Shown one piece after another: positions 25,362-38,072 of a stretch of DNA of 64,000 bases; position 1 is the first letter of the stretch, and each line of letters opens with the position of its first letter. The notes below the pieces were generated by a model. It was not told the origin of the DNA and made no database searches. It saw only the letters and a program-made list of their open reading frames with translations. The position numbers and the translations under genes were made by a program. The DNA is from Oenanthe sinensis (taxonomy: Eukaryota > Streptophyta > Magnoliopsida > Apiales > Apiaceae), in assembly GCA_028671895.1 (NCBI GenBank), contig CM053796.1, forward strand, positions 41,786,860-41,850,859. Direction: 5' to 3'.

Positions 25362-26771
25362 TCAAAGTGTATTCAGATAAATCTGCAGGTCAACCGCTGC
25401 TAAATTTTCAGATACCACTTGGACTCGGGTCCTGCCAGGTTATAAAACACCAATTAATTGAATTAAATTTTACAGGTTACAAATGCATATTTTTGTGTCT
25501 TCAAAATATTGGTGATAACATGACACTCACAACTCAAAAACTGTGTCCACAACAATTAACATTAATATAGATATTTAACAGAGACCCTAATTAAGAACCC
25601 ATTATAGAAGTGAGTGTAAGAGCTAAAGCTGTGGAACCAAGAGATCAATGAAGCTAGAATCACTTGGTATGCAAACAATAATACGAGACTGCACAGGTCT
25701 AGTAACCTCACTATGTTACGGAATTTCCAACTTAATTAAAGCAAGGCAATGAAGTTATAGAAAAACTGATTAAGTTAATTTCAAAGACAAAGCTATAAAA
25801 TACACCTCCGATGTGCTTTACATAAGTACTGGTATTAAGATCTTGAAACAATATACCCAAAATATCAAAATCGTGATAATCCACTCACACCATATTTGGA
25901 AATCATTGCTCCAATACTCTTCACCAAACAAATCTTCCTAATGCCACCAACAACCATCACTACGAGATTGCACAGGTCTAATATTACCTCCTCGCCAATT
26001 CGTATAATTATCGAAAAATAATCAACCCAAGACCCCTTAAATAATAGTGACTAGAATTTCCAACTTGATTAAAACCAAATTGAAGGAAGAATTGTAAATA
26101 AAGATTGAATCTTTAACATAAAGAATCAACCAGGACTTGTAATAAAGGCCAATAGCTAGCAATTGGATTCATAAAGAGCTAAAAAATCACATTCCACACA
26201 CAAACATACAGGAGAGTGATAAATTGACATGATTTAAAGAAATCGACATGGGCTACGAACAAATTGAAAGTTAAATAATAAAGCGAGAGAAATTAAATAC
26301 CTTTGAGTTTGAATTGAAATCGGCTGCTCAGAGTGATAATTGAGTTTTGAATGAGAATGTGTGTTTAGGTTAGGGCTACTCTCTGTCACTGTGTGTGTGT
26401 GTGTGAGGGAGAATATATACTATATTATATATTCTAATTAAAAATCGAACTCCGGGTTCTAAAAAATTATTATTCCGGCGATTAATTTCTGATTAATTTT
26501 ATATAAAATATTTTATTAATTGTTTTTTAAAATTCAAATAATCATTATGAATTGTTTCTAAATATATATAAAACTAAATTATTATATATATGTTTATTAT
26601 TCTATGATGAATGTTGTACTCAAGTGAGCAGAATATATTAAATTGTTATTCATGTGAGTAGAAATGTAGAATATATTATTTTTCAGTTCTTTAATTAAAA
26701 AGTAATTTTTATTAATTGTTTTTGATATTTATATATAAAAACTATTAAAATAAAAAACATTAAAAAGTGGA
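25362..26771. other. DRL1 leader/promoter and intergenic DNA
   Basis: The 5' UTR and promoter of DRL1 lie here on the minus strand. Candidate leader splice signals occur near 25435 and 26300, and a (GT)n run sits at 26390-26405. The right end is AT-rich with no gene. Confidence 0.45.
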
Positions 26772-27590
26772 ATCAGAAGCCTAATGAATTACGTGAAGAC
26801 AACTCAAGATACAGAAATCACCCTGTCATAATTACAGAAAATGGTAAATCTCCTAGAAACTCCGCATATATTAGTGAATTAGAGAACTCCAACAGTAGAC
26901 TGGTCGATTCCTTAAAAAGTAGGCTAGTGATTCTTTAAAAATAATATAAATACATAACATCCTAGTGATTTAATAATGTAAATCAACTCTAACAACAATT
27001 TTTATATTGTTTCCTTATCATTATTATAGTATTAAATTTAAACCTCACTCATATTAAAGTAGTGTGAAAAAAGAGAAAAATGAATATTTAATTAATAAAA
27101 ACAAGAAAAATAATGGGTCTTCCTCACTTAAAAATAAGGAATGGAAAATGGATCGTTTTTAGGAAAGTACTAACATACTGTTATAGTATTATTTTTGATA
27201 CATTCATTATAATTTTAGGTAAGAAGCTCGTATAAGTAATATGTTGGAGTTGCTCTTGACCTAAACAAAGTGGGATGGATGTAGCACAAGGCCTTAAATC
27301 TTTGTTTTATGTTTCGTGGTTCTACGAGGGATGGATGATCCAAATAGCCCTTCAACATCCGATAAGAATGTGCTGAAGGACGAGAAAATAATCCAGTATC
27401 ACAATGATTGAATATTTGAAAATTTTACTAGCCTCTACCAAGTAAGCCCATTAGAACCTTCCAAATACCAATATCACAATGGATGCAATGTTGATTATAA
27501 AGACAAGCTGAGGTGGTATCCCAAAGACTCAATTCATTGGTTCAAGAACTTCTTGGCTTCGACAGAGATATTTAGTATCGACATCTAAAT
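26772..27590 (+). pseudogene. BGLU40-like beta-glucosidase fragment, copy 1
   Basis: Only the 3' exons survive. 26772-26850 matches exon 11 of the intact paralogue, including the nucleophile region (TENG) but with a small insertion. 27320-27435 matches exon 12 with an early stop. 27488-27590 matches the end of exon 13, whose middle is deleted, and still encodes a WFKNFL-like tail. No 5' exons precede it. It is the first and oldest member of the tandem array. Confidence 0.85.
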
Positions 27591-28465
27591 GTCATTATTT
27601 TCTCAGACTTTACTATCATTTTTTCATTATGTCACGTGGATTAGTTAGTCCACATCAACTAACTATTGTAGTTAATATCTGCATGTCAACTCCCTTGCGG
27701 TGGAAGGCAGTATAATCTCAAAACAGTTATTAAACGAGGGGAATTATGCATTGAATCTTAACAAACATCGTATACTTTTACTATGAACAAACAACACAAC
27801 AGTCTGTACAAATTTTCTGTTGGATCCCACTTTCAATGAACTACAACCAAAATTAACTGGCAAAGTTATCTATTTTCGCTAAGCTGATGTAAAAGACACT
27901 GCATTTCTATTTAGACTAGATGACCATAATTCACAATTTCTTCAAAATCTATGTATTTTTAACAGTAAGGGGCCAAAATATAGGCGGACCTTCTACCAGC
28001 TCCTTTACCTCAATCGTTGTTATTTTCTTCTTCAAAACAATAGTTATTATTCTCTTCTTTCTTTCAAAAAGGGAACTGAAAGTGAACGAATTGAATTGCT
28101 TTTCCCAACAATAATATGTTGAGAGGAAGTAGTGGTACCCCTTTGCGGCTTCCTCTTTTGTGAGCAGTAGGGTTTCGCTGCTTTCTCGACAAGAAATATT
28201 GGTTGAGTGGTCCTTGCTATTGCGATACTGGTTTGAGTTTCGTGTTGTTGTGGTATAGGATTGTTACCCTATTATTAAGTTGAATTAATAAAATTACCTG
28301 ATTGGTTCGTGTGGCTGCTAACACTGAGTTCTCATGTTAAGTTACCGTTTCTCCAAAAATCTTAAAGTGTTAGGTGGAACAAAATACCACATTACATTGT
28401 CTATATATATCATCCTTTACGCGTGCACACACACAATCACAAACTATATAGGCACATTAATAATT
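27591..28465. other. Intergenic DNA between beta-glucosidase copies
   Basis: No gene or bounded element is recognised. The last 100 bases resemble the promoter/leader of the intact copy in position but are only weakly similar. Confidence 0.4.
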
Positions 28466-28576
28466 ATGTTGAGGTTAAGAAGATGCATGTATCTGGTTTT
28501 ACCTGTACTGGTACTATTCTTATGGAAAGATTGTTTAGCAGCTGATAATTGTAGTGTTATTAATAGATCAAGCTTT

Positions 28577-28686
28577 GAACACGGTTGGATAGCCCAAGTG
28601 GTTGAGGGCTTATCATCTGTTGTTCAGGTTCTGGGTTCGACCCTGGCTCACCCCGGCTATAAGCCAAATTAGTCAAAAAATAAATA
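28577..28686 (+). mobile_element. tRNA-derived SINE inserted in beta-glucosidase exon 1
   Basis: The insert is 110 bp. It has an A-box-like TAGCCCAAGTGGTTGAGG, as in tRNA-Leu/Ser, and a B-box GGTTCGACCCTGG, and ends in an A-rich tail (CAAAAAATAAATAA). It is flanked by perfect 15-bp duplications of AATAGATCAAGCTTT at 28562-28576 and 28687-28701. The intact paralogue has the uninterrupted coding sequence at the matching place (near 34470), which proves insertion. Confidence 0.92.
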
Positions 28687-29620
28687 AATAGATCAAGCTT
28701 TCCTAAGGGTTTTGTTTTTGAAACTGCTTCTTCTGCCTATCAGGTCTGCTCTTCATTCTTGCCTTCTTATGTTTCATCTTCATTTTATATTTATTTGAGG
28801 TTTTGCTCCTTTTTTCAATAATCATGTTGTATATGTTTAGGGAGCATTTAAATTTTAAGCAGCAAGGTGAGTTTGGATATTTACTGGATTATGTGAATGG
28901 ACTTGAAGCCTTGCACTACTTAGTTCTGTATATTCTTTTAAGTGTTTTTTGTGCTTCAGAGTTTGACAGCAAGTGCAGAAACAGACAAATCGACTATTTT
29001 CCAATTAAGTTTGTATCAAAATACCACAGATGAAATAAGATCAAAAGTACCTCATTTGATATGAATATTCAAACAAAACAGGATGAGCCAGACATTCTGC
29101 AGAACATGCAGAATATAAACAGCGTGCACGTACGTGTGATGAGTATCATTGTCTGTCTATTCTTCTGCGCCAATGTGCGATACTAAAAATTCAACCTTGC
29201 ATTTCCGGTGCATCTCATATGTCCTAAAGTTCAACCGTGCATTCCACATGTGCGGATCACCTGATACGCACTATATTGATGCGGAAAAAACAACATTTTT
29301 CCATTTGGTTGATACACATTTTACACCTGTTATTCGTCTGTACACACCTTAGTTTCTTTATAATCGTATACCTATTGTGTCTTTGTGACTTTGTCTAACT
29401 TTAAATTAAACATTTGCTCTTTTACTGTTTGACCCTTGTGATTTGTGCACAACCTTACAGTATGAAGGAGCAGTGGAGGAGGACGGAAGGGGACAAACCA
29501 TCTGTGACACATTTGCACATTCGTCTGGTAAATTTCGGTTTCATATCAACAGTAGTGAACTAGTAATAAATATAGCTGTAATGTGAAGAGCCAAAAACTG
29601 TAAATGCTTAACCTCCTACG

Positions 29621-29936
29621 TGTTGAGTATTGAATAACGAAAACAAACCCAAAGCGAATAAACAAAAACAAGAAAATAAACGACAATCACACAAGACAAA
29701 ATCGGAAATTCCTACTCCACAAGCCGCACTAACTTTGTATTGATATCTTACAATTGGGTTGTGTTGGGGTTTTACAATTACATGAGACTATTTATAGGAG
29801 AAGAAACCGGGCCTAATTCTAATCATAGTACTAATCTGAAAAAGTAGACTAAATCAGATTCTAGTCCAAATTTGAAAATTAGACTAACTCATATCCTAGT
29901 CCAAATCTGAAAAGCTAGACTCCACAAAACCCAACA
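29621..29936. mobile_element. Solo LTR, 316 bp
   Basis: The element starts TGTTGAG and ends CCCAACA, an inverted terminal pair with TG...CA. It is flanked by CTACG on both sides (29616-29620 and 29937-29941), a perfect 5-bp target duplication. A TATTTATA box lies inside near 29790. No internal region is present, so it formed by LTR-LTR recombination. It lies within the disrupted intron 2 of the beta-glucosidase pseudogene. Confidence 0.85.
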
Positions 29937-30180
29937 CTACGATGGGATGGTGACCTTAAGAACTATGGTTAGCTGAGATGAGCAGAGTCGTGTATGAACA
30001 GCTTATAGGGAGAGTCCCGACATAATGTTACGAGCCAACAAGCACAAAAGAATAATCAGGTGCCACATCAGCAAACAGGTGGAAAAATAATTCCTTCTCC
30101 AATAACTTACCAAAGACGTTTTCAAAAGAAGAAGAAATCGGATGCAGAGCTGGCTAGCTAAATATCAGGGATGGTTTATG

Positions 30181-30736
30181 TGTTAGCTGATTATTAGCTA
30201 TTTGTTTCCTTTCTTTCAGCACTAAGTTATTAGTCATTTATTTGTTTCAACAGTTTCTCTTGATTTCAGCACTTTCTCATATTCTCAGTGATTTGTATTT
30301 ACCTACTCAAGGAAGCATGATGGGAATAAGAATTAAGCAAAAAATTATTCTAAAAAATTATTCTAAACTAGGCTTTGAGATGGATCGCTTTCTCACTAAT
30401 TGAGCTTTCACCCTATTATTATTATGTTACTTTCTTAGAAAAATAGGCAGGTCAAGGAAACACAAGCAGAAGGAGTTCAACCTATCCATTAGTGAAGGTT
30501 TACACTCCTTAGCAGGTCCCGTAACTCGTGCGAGATCCAGGGGTTCTAACAACTTGGTATCAGAGCCAGCGACATACATTATGGGAGAACCAAACAATTC
30601 TAACACTCCAATGGAAGAATTCCTTGCAATTTACAAGTCTGAACAAGCTGCTCAGCATGCTAGGCAACAACAACAATTTGCCAACCAACTGGACCATCTC
30701 ACACAACTTACTCAGAATTTACTCAGCATTGGATGA
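30181..30736 (+). mobile_element. 5' end fragment of an LTR retrotransposon
   Basis: An LTR ends in TCTAACA at 30551. A primer-binding site TGGTATCAGAGC, complementary to initiator tRNA-Met, follows at 30555-30567. A short frame beginning MGEPNNSNTPMEEFL starts at 30581, where gag would begin. The sequence runs directly into beta-glucosidase exon 7 at about 30728-30736. The LTR's left boundary is uncertain: TGTTAG at 30181 would pair with CTAACA, but the LTR may start further left, with the solo LTR nested in it. Confidence 0.7.
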
Positions 30737-32580
30737 CGTTCAATGAGCCACACTCTTTTGTACCAGGGTATGATTATGTCCTCCAGGCAGGAAACTCTGC
30801 AACAGGATGTTATATAGCTGGTCACAATGTACTTCTTGCACATACAATTGCCATGGATATATACAGAAAAAAGTACAAGGTAGACAATACATTACTGCAG
30901 TCCGTTGTAGATCAAAATTTATAATGGTTTATCCATCTGACTTTTAGTATAATAGAAATTTATAAACAGATATTATGTCTTCGTCGTATATAGGGAGAGC
31001 AACAAGGATCAGTAGGGATATCAGTTGATAGTTTTTGGTATGAACCTACAACAAACTTGACAGAAGACATACAGGCTGCACACCGAGCAATAGAGTTTCA
31101 CTTGGGCTGGTTAGATCTTCTCTAAAATCAGAACAAAATAGGAAGAAATCCCTCATGTTCCAAATATACTCTTTCAGAACATTACGTGAGTTTCTACAGA
31201 TACTTACTGCTATAAGAATGCTCATTATGGAATTTCTGCACAAAGTACAGGTTTGTCGATCCTTTGATATTTGGAGATTATCCAATCTCAATGAGAACTA
31301 GAGTTGGAACAAGATTACCGAGATTTTCCAAAGCTGAGTCAGCTCTTCTCCAGGGTAGCCTTGACTTTGTTTGTAGGCATAAATCACTATACAACTTGGT
31401 ATGCCAGGAACAATTCAACTGGCGTCAGTGGCACTTTGCTGAATATAACATTACCAGATAGCGGTGCTGCTATCCTTCGTATGTCTCTGAATTTCCTCTG
31501 CTTCATAATATATAATCCACATCTTTTTACATTATTATCTTGTACATATCATTTATTATATTATTGGACCCTAGTGGCAATACATTAAATTTAATCCTTG
31601 AGATGCTCCTTTTTCTTCAGCATTCAGAAACGGGAAACCTATAAGTGATCGTAGGGTATGTATTCCTGTATATATAATATCACAGTGATAGGAAACTTTA
31701 TATGTTTTATGTACACGTAGCGTTTTTCCTAAAAATTATTGAGCTAAATTATGCTGTTCATAACCATGAATCACAGGCATATTCTATGTGGTTATACATT
31801 GTACCTCATGGCATCAGAAGCCAAATGAATTATGTGAAGACAAGATACGGGAACCCTCCGGTCATAATCACTGAAAATGGTAAATTTCCTCAAAACTCCA
31901 AAGTAAATAGTGTCTAGATCGAGGCAATTTTGAGTGAAACAAACTCTTGCTACTCCATACACTTTATATCAGTAAACCAGATAACCAAAACAAATTTGGA
32001 TGGATGTACATTGTATCGTAAAGCCTTAAATCTTTCTTTTTTGTTAAATGGTTCTACTAGGGATGGATGATCCACATAGCCCTCTTACGTCCATTAAGAA
32101 TGCGCTGAAGGATGAGAAAAGGATCCAATACCACAACGACTATCTGACGAATTTATTAGCCTCTATCAAGTAAGACACTAAAAGCATTACCAGCTATTAC
32201 ATTGCAATATACAAATGCATAACTAAAATTATACTAGTATGTATCTTTGCAATAGATAATTTATTTTTGAAGTCATGATTTTTAGTTAAAAATTAATAAA
32301 ATTTTGGTTTTGAGCACCGGTTAACCTCCAAAACTTGGTAATTTATTATTTTAGCCCCGATTATTTGAAAATCCTGGTTTCGCAACCGTTTTCAGGGAGG
32401 ATGGTTGCAATGTGGAGGGATACTTTGCATGGTCTCTATTAGGTAACCGGGAATGGGCATTTGGATACACCTCAAGGTTTGGTCTATATTATGTTGATCA
32501 TAAAGACAAGCTCAAGACTCAAGAGGTATCCCAAGGACTCAGTTTATTGGTTCAAGAACTTCTTGGCTTCCAGATTTAAA

Positions 32581-33470
32581 GTTGGGTCAACAACTTGCAA
32601 TTTCCTCTAGACTAATAAAAACACAATAAGACATCACAACAGTCAGTGTCAACAAATTTTCTGTTGATACCATCTCCAATGTAATACAACCGCAAGTCAC
32701 GGGCAAGTTTATTTACATTACGTGAAGATTCTGGATTCCTATTTTGACTTTCCCATAGACGTGTAATTTTATCGAGCTTTTGAGGTTACCTTAGCATTTA
32801 AGATTAATAAAAAAATATTTTGTACTCAATAAAATTAAAATTGGATTTCTAAAATCATAATTAGAGAATATTCAATTCGAAATCTTTTAAAATCCAGAAA
32901 TTTTATTATTTTACAAAATTCGTCATAAAAAGCATTCACTTTTTCAATACCATCAAATTCTTAAAAATATTATAAAATTATAATCTGATATACACAATTT
33001 TTTAATAGATTAAACGTCACAACATTTTTTAAAAAGTTTTATTAAAATAGTAATTATATATTACTAAATAATTCACAAAAAAATTCAAAATTTTAAAATT
33101 TAAGTGAAATGCTTCTCAATTTTTAAATTAAATAATTATAGGAAAACAATAAACTACACTGATAAAAAAATTAAAACAGAAGGATAATATAATAAATAAA
33201 TGACATGATTTTTCATTTTTTGAATAAATACGTTTATAATTTTACTAATCTGCATTTATTCTTTTCCTATTTTTTCTAAATAAATAAGTTTATAACCTTA
33301 TAAATTATTATCTAATCCCTCCGTTCCAATTTAGTTATCCGGATTGACTTATATATATATATTAAGATAAATATTTTAATTAAAATTTTGGATGAGTCAG
33401 AATCAAACTCAAAATGTAAATGATAAAAGTTAAATTATCCAATCGTGCTAATAATTTGGGGTGAACGAGA
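32581..33470. other. AT-rich intergenic DNA
   Basis: No coding frame is seen. CCCTCCGTTCCAATTTAG near 33319 resembles one end of a Stowaway-type MITE, but the opposite end is not recognisable. Confidence 0.4.
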
Positions 33471-33990
33471 TCTATACTATATTATTATAGTTGAAAATTA
33501 AAAGTTTTGGTTCAAGATAAACCATAAAAAAATCCTAACCATCCAATTTTAGATGAACCATAGAAACGATCTTAACCATTTAATTTTAATAAAAGCTAAT
33601 TATAAAAAGAATATATATCATACATACAATTCTAACATGATAGTTCTCCTTTTATACAACTCCTTATGGATAATATTATTTTATATTATATTTAAATTAT
33701 ATTCAATATTTTATATTTTAAGAATCATACTTATCCTATAATTTTTATTTAATATATCATTAAAGTTTATGAATATTAATATATAAATATTATTGTATAA
33801 TAACACACAACTCTAACCCCGATAGTCCTCTTTTTATACAACTCATGAATAATATTTAGTCTTCCTTTTATACAACTCTTCACGGATAATATTATATTAT
33901 ATTAACATAAATTCTAAATATTATAAAATTTTATAGTAAATATCAATAAAATATAATATAAAAAATAAATTTACCTAAATATTATTTGCG
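33471..33990 (+). mobile_element. Nonautonomous Helitron, copy 2 (3' truncated)
   Basis: The 5' end TCTATACTATATTATTATAG at 33471 is preceded by A, as expected for insertion between A and T. The body is the reverse complement of 8690-9177 with good similarity, including the GTATAAAA...GAGTTGTATG blocks. Similarity stops at TACCTAAATATTA near 33982, before the 3' hairpin. Confidence 0.7.
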
Positions 33991-34367
33991 AAGTATATAT
34001 AAATTCTTCAATTCAAGAAATCATTAACGTACGATTTAAGGATGTGAATGCGTGCGAGGAACCGCCTGATATTCGGCCATAACATAATAACTCCATTTTT
34101 CATGAACAACAGATAACCAACCACTAATGAGTAATGACTACTGCTCTATATATATTTCATTTCTATATCCCATTTCACATTGTCTACACATATTTTTCAA
34201 TATAAGCATATATTCACATATTCTCTAAAGTATATATATTTAGTGGTGCTCTCCATCTATATAATCCACTCATTTCCAGTATAATCTCTACATACACAGA
34301 TCATTATACACATACTTGTTTGTACTGGTTTTACACATTCACACATATACATTTGATCAAGTAAAAC

Positions 34368-37300
34368 ATGTGGAGGTTGAGAAGATGCATGTCTCTGGTT
34401 TTACTTGTAGGGGTACTATTTTTAAGGAGAGATTGCTTAGCAGCTGATAATGGTAGTGTTATTATTAAAAGATCAAGCTTTCCTCAAGGCTTTGTTTTTG
34501 GAACTGCTTCTTCTGCTTATCAGGTCTGCTTAATCTTCAAGTTTTAATCTTTTCATTCTTATTTTTTTTATTAGAATAATATAAGATCCTCAGTCAGAGA
34601 ACCGGTAACTTAACATAGTATCAGAGCTATATGATCCTGGTAAGAGCTCCTGTCGGTATATGATCGGGTAAGTCAGTCTCGGCGAAATAAAGTTTTAGGA
34701 GAAGAGCTGAGGGAGATACCATTAGACCAAAAGGTCTACAGTTTCATCTTCGTATCTTAGTTTTATTGTATATGTTTAGCAGAACTTTCATTTATGCAAC
34801 AAGGGTAGTTGGGATATTTTACTAGATTATGTGAATGGACCTTTTCTTTTTTTTTTTTGTCATATGTTATATGAATGGACTTGCAGTGGATTGCTTAGTT
34901 CTGGTTTTTAAGGGAAGTTTTGTTTTTGTTTAAGTGTTTCTTTCTTTTGAGTTATGGAGCCTGACAGCCTGTGCATAAAAAGATGAATTGACATACCACA
35001 TTAAATATATTTTTTTTTTAAATATAGAAAAGCACATAGTGTTGAACAAATCTATATTTGTAAATTAAACATTTGCTCTGGCTCTACGGTGTTGACCCTT
35101 GTGATGTGTGCACAACCTTACAGTATGAAGGAGCAGTGAAGGAGGACGGAAGGGGACAAACCATCTGGGACAAATTTTCACATTCATTTGGTAAAACTTC
35201 GTTTTCATATCGATAATTGTGGTAATATTTAATTTGTTATGAAAGAGCTACAGATACTTCAAATTTTGAAACGTTGCTTCATATAAGTGAAATGCGAAGA
35301 GCTATAGAAAATTTAAAATTCTTAAAACTATGACAAACTGATGTTAGCATTTTTATCATTATTTTTTAATAAAAACAATATGTTAAGCTAGTAGATACTT
35401 GACTATCTCATGAAGCACAATCTTCGTAAAAGGAATATCTAGATAAGGTAGACAATTTACTTTTACAAAATACAATGAAATGAAGCATGAGAATAATGGA
35501 AAGTTTGTCGCCAACCAAGATCTTGTTCTTTGATTGAGTACTGAATTCTGACCGAAGATAATGTTACAGGAAAGGTGATTGATTTTAGTAATGCTGATGT
35601 TGCTGTAAATCAGTATCATCTCTTCAATGTAAGTCTACTAATAATATATAGTTTTACATTGAGTAGCATTGAGCATAATACTAATAAAGTTGGTTCTACG
35701 AACAGGATGATATTCAACTTATGAAAGATATGGGTATGGATGCTTACCGGTTTTCAATTGCTTGGTCTAGGATTTTCCCAGGTGAGTTTCTGTTATCATT
35801 TGTTCATCATCAAAATTCTCTGTAATTTATTTAAACCTTGTAATTAAGCTTATGTTCATTTAATGGCTTATCTCTGTAGACTGCTAATCACTGATGTGAA
35901 TTAATGCAAAAAATAACATAAAAAATATTTTCATGTTTTACAGATGGAAGTGGAAAAATTAATCAGGCTGGGATTGATCATTACAGTAATCTGATCAATG
36001 CATTGCTAGCCAATGGTACTCTTGAATGATAACTGCATCATATACTAAATACACGATCATTGATTAATGTTTAGTGGTTTTTATATAGTATATTTGTGCT
36101 CCTAAGTTATGCAGAGAACGAAAAGACTAATTCATGAAATACAATGTACAGGAATTCAGCCATATGTCACCCTATACCACTGGGATTTACCTCAAACGCT
36201 AGAAGACAAATACCAAGGATGGCTCAGCTCCCAGATAATGTAAACAATCTTTACCTGCAAATCTGCAATGGTTATATTACTCATATTATGCAACTTATAT
36301 ATGCATCTATATTTACTGCCTGATTTAGGTTGAATGTATCTTTGATTATTTTGTAGAAATGACTTTGCCACATATGCCGACACCTGCTTCCAGAATTTTG
36401 GCGACAGAGTAAAGCATTGGATGACGTTCAATGAGCCACACACTTTTGCAACACAGGGGTATGATGTTGGCCTCCAGGCTCCAGGACGATGCTCAGTTCT
36501 TCTTCACTTATTCTGCAGGGCAGGAAACTCTGCGACAGAACCTTATATAGTTGGTCACAATGTTCTTCTTGCTCATGCAACTGCCGTGAATATCTACAGA
36601 AAAAAATACAAGGTAGACAATACATGCTGCAGTCACTGCATTCTGTTTTAAATTAAATTCACAATAGTTTAGCTAGCTATCCGGCTTTTATGACCTATAT
36701 TATATAGTTGTATAGTAGACATTTGTGAACAATTATGTCTTCTCCGTTACTAGGGAAACCAACATGGATCAGTAGGGATAGCATTTGATAGTTTTTGGTA
36801 TGAACCTGCAACAAACAAGACGGAGGACATACAGGCTACACAACGAGCAATAGAATTTCACTTGGGCTGGTTAGTTCTTCTCTGTTATCAGAAAAAAATA
36901 AGGAAGAAATTTCTAATATTTCAAATATTCTGTATATGAAATTCTGTGGGGACTTGCTGCTGTAGACTGCAAATTCTGAAACTTCTACAAAAATTGCAGG
37001 TTTGTTGACCCTTTGGTATTTGGAGACTATCCAAGCTCAATGAGAACGAGAGTAGGAAGCAGATTACCTACATTTTCCGAAGATCAATCCAGTCTTCTCA
37101 AGGGTAGCCTGGATTTTGTTGGCATCAATCACTATACAACTTGGTATGCCAAGAACAATTCAACTAACATCTTCGGCATTTTGCTTAATGATACACTATC
37201 AGATAGTGGTGCTGTTACTCTTCGTATGTTTCTGAATTTCCTCCACATCCTTCTTACATAATTATCTTGGAACATGCATTATATCCTAGTGGCAATACGT

Positions 37301-38072
37301 TAAGTTTAATCCTAGAGATGTTCTTTTTTTTTTTGCAGCATTCAAAAATTTGAAACCCATCAGCGATCGTAGGGTATGTATTTCTGTGTATCTTATGCAT
37401 GTATCTTTTACCCTATAAAAATATTAAGCTTGAATAACCTTGAACTGCAGGCAAATTCTATATGGTTATACATAGTACCTCATGGCATCAGAAGCCTTAT
37501 GAATTATGTAAAGACAAGATACGGGAATCCTCCGGTCATAATTAGTGAAAATGGTAAATCGACTCAAATTTCCATAGTATCTAGCGTTGAGAAGCAATTT
37601 TCTCTTGAAATTCTTACTACATATCAGTAAACTAGATAACCAAAATAAACTGGGATGGATGTTGCACAAGGCCTTAATTCATTGTTTTCTGTTTCGTGGT
37701 CTTAGGAATGGATGATTCAAATAGCCCTTTCACATCCATTAAGGATGCACTTAAGGATGAGAAAAGAATACAATACCACAACGACTATTTGACGAATGTA
37801 CTAGCCTCTATCAAGTAAGCCATTAAGAACATTACCAGCTACACACACCTTTTTCTATTCACACGTACATCTGAAGAAACAGAGTATATTTGCTATGCAG
37901 GGAGGATGGATGCAATGTGAAAGGATATTTCGTGTGGTCTTTATTAGATAACTGGGAATGGGCAGCTGGATACAGTTCAAGGTTTGGTCTCTATTATGTT
38001 GACTACAAAGACAAGCTAAAGAGGTACGCCAAGGACTCAGTTTACTGGTTCAAGAACTTCTTGACTAGTTAG
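34368..38072 (+). CDS. Beta-glucosidase, GH1 family, BGLU40-like (intact copy 3)
   Basis: GH1 enzymes hydrolyse beta-glucosides by a retaining mechanism. Plant members act on defence or wall glucosides, and the substrate here is unknown. Thirteen exons keep frame: 34368-34523, 35124-35190, 35570-35628, 35706-35781, 35944-36015, 36152-36239, 36357-36612, 36754-36869, 37000-37223, 37339-37373, 37451-37553, 37706-37814, 37901-38072, giving 510 residues. A signal peptide (SLVLLVGVLFL) predicts secretion or vacuolar targeting. The acid/base is Glu199 in TFNEP and the nucleophile Glu416 in ISENG, 217 apart as usual. YVTLYHWDLPQ, DFVGINHYTT and GYFVWSLLDNWEWAAGYSSR are family blocks. One oddity is that the usual DQYHR-type sequence reads NQYHLF at exons 3-4. 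It is the only intact member of a three-copy tandem array. Confidence 0.93.

Larger units (their letters stand above)
28466..32580 (+). pseudogene. BGLU40-like beta-glucosidase pseudogene, copy 2
   Basis: Exon remnants lie at 28466-28743 (exon 1, split by a SINE), 29461-29527 (exon 2; the Trp in TIWD is now Cys), 30728-30881 (second half of exon 7 with the PGRC segment deleted), about 30994-31110, 31250-31478, 31622-31655, 31779-31880, 32063-32172 and 32397-32578. Exons 3-6 and the start of exon 7 are missing, replaced by a solo LTR and retrotransposon sequence. A 4-base insertion breaks the NHYTT block near 31370, and a 7-base tandem duplication (CTCAAGA) shifts frame near 32515. The signal-peptide start (MLRLRRCMYLVLPV) and both active-site blocks (TFNEP, TENG) remain readable. 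Confidence 0.9.

Noticed and set aside
28577..28686. Possible functional tRNA gene
   Set aside because: The A-rich tail and 15-bp duplications identify it as a SINE; no acceptor stem pairs.
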